A stretch of 64,000 bases of DNA from Dillenia suffruticosa. Lineage: Eukaryota > Streptophyta > Magnoliopsida > Dilleniales > Dilleniaceae. The position numbers were made by a program, and so were the translations under genes. The notes beneath the pieces are model-generated. The model had not been told where the DNA came from and did no database searches. It saw nothing but the letters and a program-made list of their open reading frames with translations. The stretch covers positions 3,560,501 to 3,624,500 of the forward strand of contig JAVTVX010000013.1 of the NCBI GenBank assembly GCA_033439265.1, read 5' to 3'. The first letter of the stretch is position 1. Each line of letters begins with the position of its first letter. Below are positions 16,827-31,110 of the stretch, piece by piece.

Positions 16827-19800
16827 TCAATTTTTCAGGTGATAATACTTGTTCAACAGCTTCTCACTGTACTCTCCAAAGGTCAAACTTCCATTTGAAG
16901 GTATCAGCTGCAATGGCAAGAACACAAAAAATTATATACAAATATTATCAAGGTGCTCTATTTTCACAAATTGGAAAATGTGATAACCAAAAGGACGGCA
17001 GAAGTCGGCACAGAAAACTAATAAAGAATCCAACCATCACACTTTGTTTATGTTGTTTATCAAAAAATATTCCCCACATCACTTTTTTAAGGAAAAAATT
17101 TTATTTTTCATATGTTTGAAATTACGTAAAATTTTTCTTGAGAATATTGCATGATTATTACCCAAATTGCAACTTTCCTGAGCAAGAGTGACAATGATGA
17201 TGTATTATTAAAGATTTTTTTTAGCAATTTTGAATTTAATAAGTCAAGGTATATGTGTGATGTTATCTTTGCTGTGTATCTTGGTGCTGGGCTGTTGGAA
17301 TTGACCAATGTACCTCTTGATGAAGCCGCACATTAGGAGGAAAGTTAAGCTTTTGATCCCTGTATTGCATTTAATGAAACCAAATGTCAGAAAATCGAAT
17401 GAAATTATACAATATCTAAGTTGCATGAACTAATTAACATCACTGAAACCAAGAACCTAATTAAAAATTGGAAGAGTCATGCAGAAGATCATCAGGGAAG
17501 CTTTAGATATCTGGCATGCCTTTCTTGTATAGAAGTGTAACACACAACTAAATAGGTTATTGGGGAAATGCATAGACTAGAAGACACAATATGACGCTAA
17601 GACAGTGGTTAAAACAAAATTATAAACATTTTACCCTGTTATAAATTACAAATTACATAGTATTGTGTCATCATGTCCTATCTGAGACAAACATGATTCA
17701 AATATAGTAATTTCCAGCAATATCTGTACAATAAATATTCCTTAAGAGGATCAAATAAGAGGAGGTCTAGAAGGCAGTTGGTCAATATTTGAACCCCAGG
17801 AGATTCTAAAACTAAAGGACCCTTATTTGTTCCAAATAAAATTTTCTCCAGCAGACAAGACACTTGTTATTTCATGAATGATCCCAGATGCTGAACTGAG
17901 TGTGCAAATTCTAAATTCGCAAGCATTAGTACAGAAATCTGCCTCTTCACTCAAGCGTAAGAGCAATTGTTATATCACAATTTCCAACTCAAGGCAAGAA
18001 TGGCCTTCCAAATGGCTGGAGAATGTCATGCTCATGATATTATTAGAAAATTGTCATCTGGTGCTTTAAGCAGCCTACTGAATATGTGGAATTCAGGATG
18101 TGCAATATGGTTGATAGCTACTCCCCCTCTCTCCCCCTCCCTCACCCCCCAAAAAAAAGAGGCTGCAACCAAGAATTAGACCCAAAAGAATGGCTACGAT
18201 GGAAGAAACTGTTGCCAATAAAATATATAATTAACATGTGAGGATCTACAAAATAACTGTAGCTGATGAGCCCAATGGTTGTGATACAACTACGCCTCAT
18301 GAATGGCTTTCAAACAAGCAAGATAAAGAAGCAACTGATTACTACTACTTCAGAGAACCATCCAAGGCAAATAACAAAATCGTACCAGTAAAACCTAACA
18401 TACATACCAGTCTGGTTGTAGAAATAATGCAAAAGTTGAGCGGTCAACACCAAAAGCCACCTCCCGTTTTGGTGCCTGAGAGATGAGATAGATGAGTGCC
18501 TAATAACAGCTAATACATGAATGCAGAGGAAAAGGCAGATCAGGATATTTGGGTCAATCAGCATGGCGTGGAATCATAAGATCAGTAGAATTCCTCTGAA
18601 GTCCACAATTCCGTGGAACTGCCACTGTGGCAATGCAAACATTCTCTAAATGGGGCCATGTTATTCATGATTTTGAATTTGCAACCATGCCTACTGCTAT
18701 ATCAAAACGATTATTTTCTTTTGTTAGGCATTCAGCTATCCTATTGTCCCCTATTGCTTCTATTCATAATATTGGATCTTGGATCGAAGTTACAAATACA
18801 ATGGTCTTTCTTGTATCCTCACGTATTAATCCCACAACATAATAATCCTATTTCCTGTCAAGAATTCCATCTGGAAGGTCAAGATTTCCACGAAAAGGAA
18901 CAATTGTGAACCAAAGTTCTTAGTAGGATTGACAGCAACGATTTATGCAAGGAGGATGAATAAGATCATTTTCTCTTTTTTTTTTTGGGGGGGGGGAGGG
19001 AATTGCACATTTTAAAAATGAACAAGCAGCATTGGCAACCCACATAATCCCCCCTAAAACAAACCAAGCTCCCTTATCAGATTTGTCTAAGGGAAAAGGA
19101 CTCCAGTAACAATCAAGGTTGAGGTCAGAACATATACTGAGAAACTAACTTACTTCAGATTGCGTACTAAAGATTAAACAATTAAATGCAGCCACATTGA
19201 TGACATTTGCAAGGAAAGATTGCTCCAAAGAAGATATTACCCGGACACAATGGGGTGTTGCACATAGGTACCCTCCCGACAAGATTTCAGTAGTTTCCCC
19301 TATTTGGTATGCTATTTCATCCTTCCCAAAAGCAACCTATTGCATTAAGAAAAGTCAGATGAGCATGAAATAGTATAACAATAATTATAAAGCAAAACTT
19401 ACAGAAAAGAAGAGTCCAATCTCATTGATTTATGTACTCTCAAGTAGTCATCACTCAGATGATGCACAAATAGAATGCTGAGTAAGCATGCTCTGCCTAA
19501 CTATTAAAGCCACGTCTACAGTATCAAGGTACCAATTCCCATCTAAAAGTCTCTCAAAGTTTTGAAAATCTAAAACTAATGGCTGAAAACAGCAATCCAC
19601 AATGCCATTGGACCTGGTATTAATGAAAATTTAATAATGAAAACCCTACCTTGACTATCTGGCCGGTGCGTGTTTTTATATACAGGCCAGCAGCATTATC
19701 AGGGCAGGTTATTTCTTTGGCATCTCTGGTAAACATTGCGCAGGTAAGACCTATACAAGAAGTTCAAGAAAAGGTCATGAAGGCCAAAAAATATCTGCAG

Positions 19801-22800
19801 CTGTGAAGGTCCCATGGTTATATCAAATTAGTGATATACCATCAAGCTATATTAAGAAAAAAAACATATAAGAACCTGCTGATAAAGTCAGTAACTCACC
19901 TGTTAATGACCCATGGTCAGTATGCCATCCACACCAAGATGACATGGAGTCACCACTATCAGTACAGTCACTGCAATTTAAAAATTGTTTTGTATATCAA
20001 CTGGTCACCATTGGAAGGTCGCAAACAGTGATATCAAGGACTCAACCGATAAGAACATGCATCACTTTCAAAAGATTATAGCATAAATGACTAGGGAGAC
20101 AATTGCATCAATAGTAATAAAGTATAATAAATCGAAATGGTTGTTGCACTTAGCTGAAAGCCCAGTAGAACTTTAGAGAAAAAATCTATAAGTACTTGTA
20201 TATTTTGAGTCATTGCAAGAGAGCTGATACATTACATAATATAGCAAAAGGAAGATCACTGGCATCAGATTGTCACAATTACAAAATATATCAAACAAAG
20301 CACAAAACTGAAGGAAGACACAGTCACATCAAAACCTAAGCATAGATGCATACTTCATGTTTAGGCCATGTTATCAGCGAAGCAGAAGAAGAATGACATT
20401 ACGAAAACTTAAGAACTCTTAAACTACAGAACAATAATTAATTAGAGACTATAAAGCAGAATGATCACCTCTGCTGGGGTGGAAAGTAATAAAGGAGCCG
20501 ACCCTTATGACATCGAGAGTGGAAGAGTATCTGTTCAAGCCCATCATCCTTCTGCATTTCCATCCCTTTCGATACAGCTTATTGACAATGGAAGGGCACA
20601 TCAAGTACAACAAGAATATCAGTAAACCACAATTAATGGTAAACAAAAGATTGACAGCACCAACACAATGAAAAGGATGCCATAGAAAACTTTGGTTTCC
20701 CAGCCAATGCATTTGTCATGGCATGAAGTTTATCCATGCAGGCGTGATTCCTGAAGTGATACTCCAAATAAGGAGGACTTTTAGGATAAGTGTTTGAGAC
20801 CCATAGCCATGCCCATGTCTCATCATGTTTATACATACACCACTAGGCAAGAGCAGTCCGTGTAACATGGGACAAAGGAAATGAAGGCTCATTCATGTGT
20901 TTACATTACCATATAGATCACAATGATGTGCCAGCATCAATCCAACATCCAGAATAAGCTTCCCAAGAGCTTTAAATGCTGCATGCAAATTGCACACTAC
21001 TGATTAAATATTAAGAACTCGTACTTTTATCATTTCTAATTATCAAACCAAAAATCAATTAGAATGAAGATATCCCTCACTATAAAGTTGATTATTACTA
21101 TGCCTGAAAGGTTAGCATCCAAATTCATTATCATTGCATCTTTGAAAATGTGATATAAAGACAAGTGAACTCAAAAATATAGAAAAACTTTTGTCAAAAA
21201 TACAAGACATGTTTTAACGTCCTAAGAAAACAGATGAGAGGTTCCCAAAATTTCTTAAAAAAATGCAAGAATGATGCTCTCTATGCCATCTATTAAAGAA
21301 TAATAAGTACCTACCAAACAAGTAATACTGCAATTGAGACCAGTTAAAACTCAGGTCACGCAAAGAGGATCCCAGAAGCTAGTGTAGAGTATAACTTTAG
21401 GAGGCTAAAAGGAGAAAATGAACATATGTACCCAAAAAAGTTCAAAAGATAAAAATGGCATCATGCATGTCAGTAGATTGAACATTTTATGTAGACAACT
21501 AGTCATAACAGAAAGGCCTAATTCTGTTATGCAAGAACTAGAATAGAGTACTTAAATTTTTCAGGCCAACTAATTCAGTCATGGCTTCTTGGGCATGTGG
21601 AGAAGAACAGAAAATCCTATGATTTACTCAAAAAGATTATTTACTGGTAACACCTCATGCAAAAACACAGCAGAAGATTCTTTAAATGAAAAGGTGGAAC
21701 ACACACACACAAGAAATTCTACTCGACATTATAATAAAATTAAGAATGAGCATACCCAGTTCAAGTTCTGGCAAAGCTTTAGCAGGCCATATATTTGATC
21801 CACAATATGATGGATACCTACAAGAGAAGCTTAATATGGTTAGTTAATCTTGTCTTTTTATTTATTTATTTTTTTGTCTCAGAACCATAAGCACAAGATT
21901 TAACATGAAAGACTGAGTATTAGGCTTGAGTGCCACCGGATGTTCAAAGAAAGATTACAATACAAAAAGGAAACAAACTTTTGCACAACAATATGTTATC
22001 ATTGATACCATCCAAGGATCACTACAGCTGTATTATATTCATCTTTACATGAAAAGCATATTAATCAGGACTATGGAAATAAGCATAATTTGAACACTGT
22101 TTTCCTTTTCTTCGTTACCTTGAAAGAATCAAGTATGAAATCTATGAAAATTTGCAGAGACCCTTTTATTATGACAATTATATCTATCATATATATATCA
22201 TTAGACATTTCTAAGGGCATTATTTGTTCAAATCAATAAAAAAAATCTCCCCTTATACAGGGGTTAGACCATACACCCCCCACCAACCTCTAGAGGCAGC
22301 AGACAGATGTACCAGCACGGTATATGTGTAGCAAACACATTTTTAAGCATGAACCATTAATCTACTAGTATTTACCATATCCTGAACTCAAGATATCTTC
22401 GGATAGCTAATAACAATAACTGATAACTCATTCAATGTAACAAAGCTATGTCATATCTTGTTTGACTAGGAAGTATTTTCAGCAAAAATTGATAGCAATC
22501 CTATCCTTGGATATTTCTAAGATTTATCTGGGAATCATCTAAGTTTCTCTAAAAACAGAACAAGTGACCTTATATTTTCTCACTACTTTTACCGTTCAAT
22601 GAGAGAGGCCTCAGTGGTTGGTTTGTCTAATACTGGATTGGCATAGAAGGAGCCTTTCAACAAATCTGCAAAAAAGACAAGGAAAGAAAATGATTGAGCT
22701 AATGAAGTTGAGAATGGAGAACAATAGAGAACAAGATGTGAAGGATGCCTATGATATTCAAAAATAGAGTATGGTCAATTCAATGAAAGAAGAATATCAG

Positions 22801-25800
22801 ATATGAGCAAATTAGCTTATTATTTTCATAACCCAATCTCTTATTAAACAGTACTACTCAAGTCATCTACTTGCTTAATAAAACCTATCAGTCTTTGACA
22901 GTAAAACTTTTACATCAAGTATATAGGAGATTCAATACCCAAACTGAAAAATGATATCATGAAAGTGGTCCAGCTTTTCTTCACTAAGTGGATTTTAAAT
23001 TGACTAATATCTCAACATAGATACCTGCAGTCCCCCCCCCCCCAGAAAGGGATGAGCACATTTCATTATCAATATGTTATGTTGTGTGTTCTCACATATT
23101 TTACCTGCTCATTTCATGTGATGACATCAGCAATTACAGTGCAACTATGCCATTTTAGCCTTTTCATAAAATTATTTTAGGGGGCTCCATACAATTTTCC
23201 AGCTTAAGGGGGTCTCAGATCTTCCCTGGGGCGTTGGAATAATTTTAATACACTTTCTGTCAGACCTCTCCTTTACTCAGTAGACAGTTTGGATGTTAAG
23301 AGAACTACTTCATTCACACTTAATTAGAGCTTTATCATTTATAACAATGCTTTGGGTGCACCTCAAGATTCCGGATCTGAGCATATACACACACAAGGTT
23401 TAGAAATTATACGCTCTGTCACTAATTGATTTACAAATAGATATCCCAAACCTAAAATGGTTTTCATTTATATGTCATTTTCATCTGCAAGTATCTTGCC
23501 AATAACATCAGTAGTAAACATAGTTCTATTTCCATCTTGCTAAGCTGGAGTAGAGTACAATTACAGACATGATAAACCCATTCAGCTTTTAAATAGAAAA
23601 AAATTAGAATTTTGGCGAGGTAGAGAGGATTTTCCACACACCCACATAAAACGCATATCACTCTCTTTTACGCACCAGTGAAACACCACAAAATTTTGAA
23701 AATTTAACAACACCATCAAAATTGAAACGACAACAACAAAAACAAACTACGCTTTAATCCCGATATTTGGCGTCGGCCATTTGAGAGACAAAGTTCTCAA
23801 AATTGTTTCTGCATTAAGAAGTTTCAAGCAAAGTTGTAAGATTGATTAAAAGTTCTCAACTATTTATTTAGGAAAGAATTTTACCTGGTTTTCCAGATTC
23901 AAGATTTTCTTTCCCATGACTCCAACCAAAGTTGTACCTACAAGTGATTGTAAATTATACAAAAAATTGGTTAGAACAGTCCCTTTTGCTACCAAGATGA
24001 CCAAAAGAAACTAATCCAAAATATTAGGGCCTGTTTGGTTTCCCAAATAAAGAAAAGAAAAGAGGAGAAAAAAAACAAGCAGATGGAATATGAATAGATT
24101 CACCGCAGATATCTTTCAGAGAGGAAAAATAAAGAACCAAGATAATGCACCCTTCGCAACAGTAAACTCCGTCAATTAACAACTACAAAATTAGCTACAT
24201 TAATGTAGTCAAAAACTAGAAAAGAGGCCTCTCAAGCTCCTCAAATTCCTCTATATCTCTCCCTCTACGCTAGAACAAAATATAAGCAAAATAAAAAGCT
24301 TCACCAACCTCTGCACTAGAGCAAAAAATAAACCCATTTTTTGGGATAATTTCCCCAAACTCTAGGGATGGGGGAATACAATGAGTTGATTGGCCCTTTG
24401 GAGTGCCACATTGAAGATGAAGAGAGCGATGTGTTCGGAATTAGTGCAGGCAATGGGGTAGTGCAGTAGCAGGAAATGGAGGGCGGAGAAGTTGGAGATG
24501 CTGATGGTATGCCTATGGAGAGCCAGAGGAAAGAGAAGGATGCGCGGCATGAGCACGAGGAACAGGTGCTGATGGCTGTTCTCAAAAGCAGTTCACTGCC
24601 TTCCATGCTACTGCATTCCTCCTACATTGCTGAAGCCAGCCCACTCACGCAGATAAAATCAGAACAAGATGACAAACTTTGACATTCTGGAAAACACATT
24701 CCTCTACTTGTTTACCTCATGAGACAACGTGGGAACTAAGCAAGCTCCGGAAGCGGTTTTCCATCTGGATAGTGTCATGCCTAACATCCTCAAGAGAAAC
24801 TAATTGGTATCTCTTTAAAGAAAGCAATAGGTAAAATCCAAGACAATGATCTCAATGCCACAATAGAAGTTGCAAAGTCCTATATTTCAATGATCTCAAA
24901 GCTATAATAGATGTTGCAAAGTCCTATATTTCAGGAATGCGATATCAATTCCGTGTTTCCATTTTTTATCTTCCTCTTGCAATTGAAAGGGTGTCTTCTC
25001 CCCTTTACCTTCAAATGAAAAGAAATGGAAAGGGTATCTTCCATTTCAATTTTGTGTTTACTTGATGGACTCAAGCTTATGTATGATAGTCAAGCAAGCC
25101 ATTTGTATAATTTGAGGTAAAAGAAGAATCCAGCAGATGAGCAAGATGTCACAGCTTTTTCAGCTGGAATCTTCGGTGCCTAGTCCAATTATATTGTATG
25201 GACAACTTGAACAGCAAGATTTCAAATAAACAACTTATATAAAGCACAACACATCTTACCAGCTATCAGGGTCTTCTAGCTCCTTCTTGACTTCATCAGG
25301 TAGATTGGCTAATCTAAGAGGACAAGTAAATAAATTTTCAGCAAAAGAATAGAGCAATATCTGTGCATATCCTCTCCTTTTAGTGCATATACGTGGGCTC
25401 ATAGTTACAATAACAAATCAACTTCAAACATTTACCTGGGTGAAAGTTGTAAAAGATTTTGACGTAATGAAGAATATCCAGGAACCTAATATAAGATAAA
25501 GGTCAAAAATAAATGAATTTTGAATCATAAAGAGATTAGTAGTAGTAATTACATAAGGGGCAGTCAAGAAAAGATATTGCGGTGACATTCAGTATGTCAC
25601 TGTATATGAGGCAGAGACAATAGCAATCATGACAAAATGCAATGAATGTTGTTACTAACATTAACAATCCACACAAATTTCAAGAAAGTTATAGACCTTA
25701 CGCCAATGTGACAGAGATTCGTACGAGTATATAAACTTCTGAGTACCACCAGTGATAGGGGACCACATGGTTGTTTTTTACTGTCAAAAGAACTACTGAT

Positions 25801-27275
25801 TTTTTATTTAAAAACAAGTGCCACTGAAGGTACATTTTGAAATAGCCAATGCATAGCTAGAAAAGAGGACATGACATAGGCATGTCACAAAAATTAGTCA
25901 AGCGGAAAAAGAAGAAACTGTGGAAAACCATAGAGCCAGACTGAGAATGGAAGACCTGAACTTGAGCATGGGTTGTCATTTATAAGACTCTGCTGCAATG
26001 AGTTATATTGTACCTCACAATGGACCCTATTTATATAGAGATTAATGACATAATCCGAGTGTCAGTTGTCACATATAATGACCATCGCTAGAAACTTAAA
26101 CAAGAGCACTCCATCCATCACTGTCCAAGTATCTCCACTCCTATCCTTGATTTTAATATCAGACCCTTAAAGTCCCATAACTCTTTGTAACCCCAAAAAA
26201 AGAAAAAAGGGGAGAGAGAGAACAATAAGTCCCATTGGGAAGACCTCCTTAAGAAATTCCATCCCGAACGTAAAGCATTTCCAAACATGATGATGGAATC
26301 ATAGTTTAACACTTAAGAGTACAATTTGCCGTTGTTCCAAAAGCAGTCTTGACTTCTTTTTCATCCATTGGCTGGTGCAAAATCTATCAACTTTGTGTGT
26401 AAACATTTGGTATGACACCATCATGGGCCTTGCCTCATGCAATGATGGCATATTCTGCTCATTGTCATTCTGATCAAAGAATGGGAAGTATTGTCTTAAC
26501 CAAATTGAGACATGATTGATCATTTAGTCCTCCATAATGATTCTTACAATACCCATTAAACTTAAACTCAAAATTAGGATGTTTCTTACCACAATCATGA
26601 CTTCATGACAAACCCCAATCGCTCTGCTTAGAGCTGTGCCACAGGGCTGGACTCGAGGTGGGCCCAAAGGGGGCTCTTCCACCTCTCCCCCCACCCCCAC
26701 CCCCACCCCCACACCCCAAAAAAAGGCTATATCCTTGATGCAGTGCTAGAATTTCTTTCCAAAGATTATGGGTCCTAGACCCGTCAAAGTCGAAGCGTTC
26801 AAACCCAAAAACATATCCTTAACAAGATAAATAGCTTTAAGTGAAGTGCAGAACCAGCGACAATTTGAAGGAGTAAATAAAAAAAAAAAATGCAGATGAA
26901 ACTCAATTGCAACCACAGTCTTACAAACAAACAATATTCTTACATCTGAAATTGAAAGAATTCCCAACCCGTTGGGACCAAACCCATGTTCAATCTTCAT
27001 CGACAAATCAGCATTCTTGTCCTAAAACACACAACAAACGTACATTGTAGTATCCACTGAAGTTAGTTAAAGTAACACGAAACATCAAACACATAACATG
27101 CAAGATGAAATGAAAAAACAATAACAAAATTTACTTTGAGGTCCGAGTAGGAAATGGTGACTGGCTTGACGATTTGGGAAGACAAACAAGACATCCTCCG
27201 GCGAAAATTGTTTGCAAATCGAAAACGACAAATAAAATTGTGCGACGATGATGCTGTCGACAACGTTGAATTCAT
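16827..27275 (-). CDS. 2-oxoglutarate/Fe(II)-dependent oxygenase (isopenicillin N synthase-like), intact copy A
   Basis: Fifteen exons: 27135-27275, 26944-27021, 25436-25485, 25260-25313, 23885-23937, 22593-22665, 21756-21817, 20910-20978, 20469-20577, 19900-19970, 19650-19750, 19241-19336, 18408-18475, 17314-17359, 16827-16907. All junctions are GT-AG and in phase, giving 383 residues. The iron ligands of the double-stranded beta-helix are visible: HTD at about 246-248 (in WCGWHTDHGSLTG) and the distal His at about 316 (in CATPHCVRAPK). Arg331 in GVDRSTFALFLQP is the likely 2-oxoglutarate carboxylate contact. The first 27 residues, before MSCLSSQIVKPVTISYSDLK, are Ser/Arg/Phe-rich and could be an organelle transit peptide. 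The family is a conserved plant group whose substrate I do not know. A degraded tandem paralogue follows at 28.9-39.3 kb on the same strand. Confidence 0.9.
24360..24680. other. GC-richer open island inside intron 4 of oxygenase copy A
   Basis: Several frames are open here on both strands, and composition is clearly richer in G+C than the surrounding intron. The longest minus-strand frame (24316-24606) is Ser/Cys/Pro-rich and resembles no family I recognise. It could be a captured gene fragment or an insertion absent from copy B. Confidence 0.25.
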
Positions 27276-28885
27276 TTCATGAGTTTAGTATATTAAGAAA
27301 TGTTTTCTGGAAAGAAAATAAAAAATTGTTTCCTGTAATGAATTGTTTCAATAAAGAGATTCCAAGAATGCTTCACTTGTAAGCAATGGTTTTGGGCGTT
27401 TTCCGGTGGTTTCCAAGGACTTCGTGCTCCATGGCCGTGTTGCCCAATTCGAAATGATTTTGAACTATAGACAGTGACCCTAACCCAATCCGAAATGATT
27501 TTAAGAATGGCTCCAAAAAATGACGATAATATTTATGTAATATAATTTTATTAATATATTTTTTTATTAATTTTTTTTTAAATTAATATGTTTTTACCGA
27601 ACAAAAAGAGGGAAAAAAATAATTAGTATTTTTCCTGTTACATTTTAAAAAGTAACTTTATTATGAATTATTTAATTTTAAAATTAATGCGCATTTTAAT
27701 AATTAATAGGATTTCGTTACCTAAAATTATGTCAATTATTTTGCTATTGAATCTTTCATTTCAAAGAAGAATCCTCAAATTAAATTTATGTTTTCCAAGA
27801 CTACGTTGTTTCGGAAGTATTTGAAATGATAGCCTTGGCTATTGATGAAACCTTAATTTGGCGGGTTAACATCTTGGTTCATAACACCGAAGAACTTTGG
27901 CTCTAGCACCTTCCTCTCTTTCCTATCTAATAGACTCGGATTTAAGTCCCAATATGTACAAAAAAAAAAATGTTTTGGTTCAAAATTGGACAGGTTTGGA
28001 CGATAGTTTTTCTTTTCTCTTTTGTTTTTTTTTTTAATTTTCACTATTAATATCCAGAATTTATCTTATTAATCAAATTCGAGTATTATAAGATTCATTT
28101 TAGGGATTGACTCTCTCAAATATTTTTTTGTTATTTCTAGATCTCGAAATCGAGACTTTTGATTAAATAAATAAAATATCCAATCACTTAATTCAAAGGA
28201 GTTTTGTTCTCTTTGTTGCCCATTTCAAAAAGTGATCTTAGACTAGGTTGGTCCAAATACGCGTAAAAGCCCAAGTGGAACCATACAGAGTCCATTCTCA
28301 TTTTTTTTTTTTGGTGGGATCAGAGTCCATTCTATTGAAAGTTCGGCCAGCGTATACAGGTAAAACCCCAAAAAGTATCCTCCCTTTGTTTCGAAAGGCC
28401 GAAAGAGGCACGCAACAATCATATTTTTTCAATTTTTATTTTCTAAAATTAAAAAATGAGATATTTGAATAAAGTTTTATTTTCTTAAAAAATATTATCT
28501 GAAAAACATCCTTATTTTTCACAATCACAACTAAACACACCCTTGATTTCTTCTATTCCTTTCTCTTTCTAAAATAACGATAAATATTATACAATATAAT
28601 AATTCACAAATCATGTCTTATGAAAAAAGGAAAAAAAAAAAAAAACCGACATCCAAGGATGATAGATCATTGCAATGCTCATGTTACCTGCTTCACTTGC
28701 CCTAATTTAGAACTTATGAGATTCACAATCACTGATATCAAGGTTCAATGTCTGGCTCCTCGCTTCACTTCAACTGCCATTAATGTGAGATTTTGTCTTT
28801 GGTGGGGTAAAATTATTTGAAAAAATAAATGACATTTTTTTTTCTTTCAAGTAATGAAAAAGAAAAAATTAAAACGCAAAAACTT
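27276..28885. other. Spacer between the two oxygenase copies
   Basis: Contains the promoter side of copy A and AT-rich sequence. A SINE-like stretch lies at about 27,870-27,971 (CGGATTTAAGTCCC followed by an A-tail). A 13-bp direct repeat CAGAGTCCATTCT flanks a T-run (28286-28298 and 28320-28332). No gene seen. Confidence 0.4.
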
Positions 28886-29287
28886 TTATAAAGATGCAGT
28901 GTACTTGTCCAGGAGCTCCTCAGTGAATTATTCCCCAAAAGTTAAAGTTCTACTAGAAGAGTTCAACTACAAATGAACGATCACAAACAGAGTTTATATC
29001 AACAAACATGCATCGAGATGCTCTAACTAAAACCTAGTCATCTAATTTCAGCTAAGCTACTTCATGTTTTGAGCCCTGGAAATTCCACAAAAGCCCATGG
29101 GCCACAGCTCCAGAGATAGAATATTTTGGTAATTGCAACTTTAGTGGATCAGGAGATTATCAATCAAAAATGGGTCGCAATAGCCAACACTAGCAAGAAA
29201 AAAGAGAAGATTTGAGTCATTTTTTTTTTGAAAATTAAACTAATCCTTTATTCTATAGTAAATTACTTATGTGGACACATGCAAGAG

Positions 29288-29984
29288 AAAAGGGTAAAAA
29301 AGGCATGACAATGCTTATATTTAATTACCAAGATCTGATTATGAGTTATTAAATTTAAATGGTAAAACGAATAAAAATTCACAATTTTAAGGGCTGTTCC
29401 TAAAGGACCAAAAAAATTCCTAATTGGAATTAGGGGATCCTTTTTAATTGATTTAATTGATTCTTTTATCCCATTGTAATATTTTACATTGTTGAATAGA
29501 CCCATTCGAGAACAATTGGATGATGACAAAATTATCAAAGATTGGCATTCCTTATTTCTATTCAATAATATACGAATAGTTCCTTGATTTTGTTTAAGTG
29601 ATTTTGGAATCCTTGCCTTAGAATAAATGGAATAAAACGGATTGATGTGATCTGATTCATTATCAAAGATCAATCCTGAACCTGATGGATCATTCCTTTT
29701 TCCGGTATACGAAATGGGGGATTTCGCTAAATAAATTCTTAGGAAATCTCTAATTAGCCAATTTGTCGTTACTTCAACAAAAGAAGCATGGGCCTCCCCG
29801 ATAGAAGAACTTTTTTTGTCTTGATCCCAAGTCAATACTAAACAAGTCCGAACTAATTGAATACTTGTGTCAAAAATTCCCCGAATTGGTTTTCCATTTC
29901 CATAAAGTATATAATTGACAACTCGAAGTTTCACATTATCTCTTAATTGACAAAAGGGTAAAAAAGGCATGACAATGCTTATAT
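29288..29984 (-). mobile_element. rpoC2: Nuclear plastid DNA insertion: rpoC2 fragment flanked by 33-bp direct repeats
   Basis: A minus-strand frame of 235 codons (29970 to 29263) is open throughout. About 209 of its codons (29943 to 29317) match an internal part of the plastid RNA polymerase beta'' subunit: [70 protein letters not shown] and DPLIPIRN. Homology starts and stops abruptly and has no ends of the plastid gene, so this is a fragment. An identical 33-bp sequence (starting AAAAGGGTAAAAAAGGCATG) lies at 29288-29320 and 29952-29984 and supplies both ends of the frame, including its ATG. Substitutions such as Gly to Trp and Asp to Tyr at usually fixed sites fit nuclear decay. It sits in intron 14 of pseudogene copy B. 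Not expected to be translated. Confidence 0.88.
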
Positions 29985-30529
29985 ATAAACCTTGTTAGAA
30001 ATGCTATATTTTAGTAACACAAGGTCTCTGTGTTTTGTCATTGATGTAGTGAATCCAGGTAGAGGATTGTTAGCGTTAGACCTAATGTACCTTTTGACCT
30101 ATCCGTGAATTTTGAGGAATGTCAAGTATTTGATCCCTGTGATGCATGTAAGGAAACCAAAAGTCACGATCAATAATATTATACAAAATCCAACTTGAAT
30201 ATAAAACTAAATCAATATACTGACTCAAATATATGAAAAATTGTGGGTCATGCAGAAAGATCATTAGTGAAGAAAGTTATCTTAGATTAAATAAGTCACG
30301 AAATTCCTCTATATTTTCTTCCTTTGGAAACCTATTTCGGGTATATGAAGCACAAAACAACACAGATGTTATCAGGTCTTCAATTAGTTCTCTTCAGAGG
30401 CTCAAACAACATTAATATGAACTATGATACAAAAAGGGTTATCAGATATTTTCAGAAGGTTAACTCAACAATTAGGGGAAAAAAATATATTTTTATTCGT
30501 AATACCAACTATGTTAGGAGATTCCTTAT

Positions 30530-31110
30530 GGGGGCCAAAACTACAAATGAACCCCGAACTTTAGACTTATTTTCAAATTTTCCCCTAAATTTTATTGCAG
30601 TCAATTATTCCCCAAAACTTTTAGAATAATTTTTAATGTTCCCCCCTAAATACACAAAATTAAGGTCCCATATCTGCTCATTCCCTTGATTGTTACGATG
30701 AATTTTCATCTAACTTCAAAATTGTGTATATGATCCACTTTCTTGCCCTTTCTTCTCTTTTAGGCAAAAGTTCATGAAATTTCTAATTATCACCAACATT
30801 TTGTGGTGAACAGTTTTAGCACTAGGCTTCAATGCCATTCGATGATGATCTTTCACCAATGTGACTCTTCTAAACTGTTTTTTTAACAACAATTTCATAT
30901 TTACTCTTCAAATTCCCTTTTCTCTCTCTTATTTCCTCTCTTTCTAGAAGAGTTCTTTCTTACCACAAAGAAGAGGAAGGGAAAGAGAAAGATACAAAGT
31001 CACATGCAACACGTAAACTTTAAGTGGACTGAATCCTAAGTCACTTCACTTATGAGGTTAATTGGGCTTTTTTTCATTTAAGTTTTGAAGGGGGTAATTA
31101 ATTGCAATAG
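30530..31110. repeat. Candidate terminal-inverted-repeat element
   Basis: About 30,592-30,630 (ATTGCAGTCAATTATTCCCC, then AAAACTTTTAG) and about 31,060-31,105 read as imperfect inverted repeats of each other (reverse strand ATTGCAATTAATTACCCCC, then TTCAAAACTTAA). The outer part GGGGGCCAAAACTACAAATG is typical of plant non-autonomous DNA elements. No clear target duplication. Lies in intron 13 of pseudogene copy B. Confidence 0.35.

Noticed and set aside
24010..24110. DNA-transposon end (GGCCTGTTTGGTTT near 24,030)
   Set aside because: The motif is common at the ends of plant MITEs, but no matching inverted end was found near by.
29263..29970. 235-codon frame as a functional RNA polymerase gene
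   Set aside because: It is an internal rpoC2 fragment with no gene ends, its start and end come from the flanking repeat, and it lies in a pseudogene intron.
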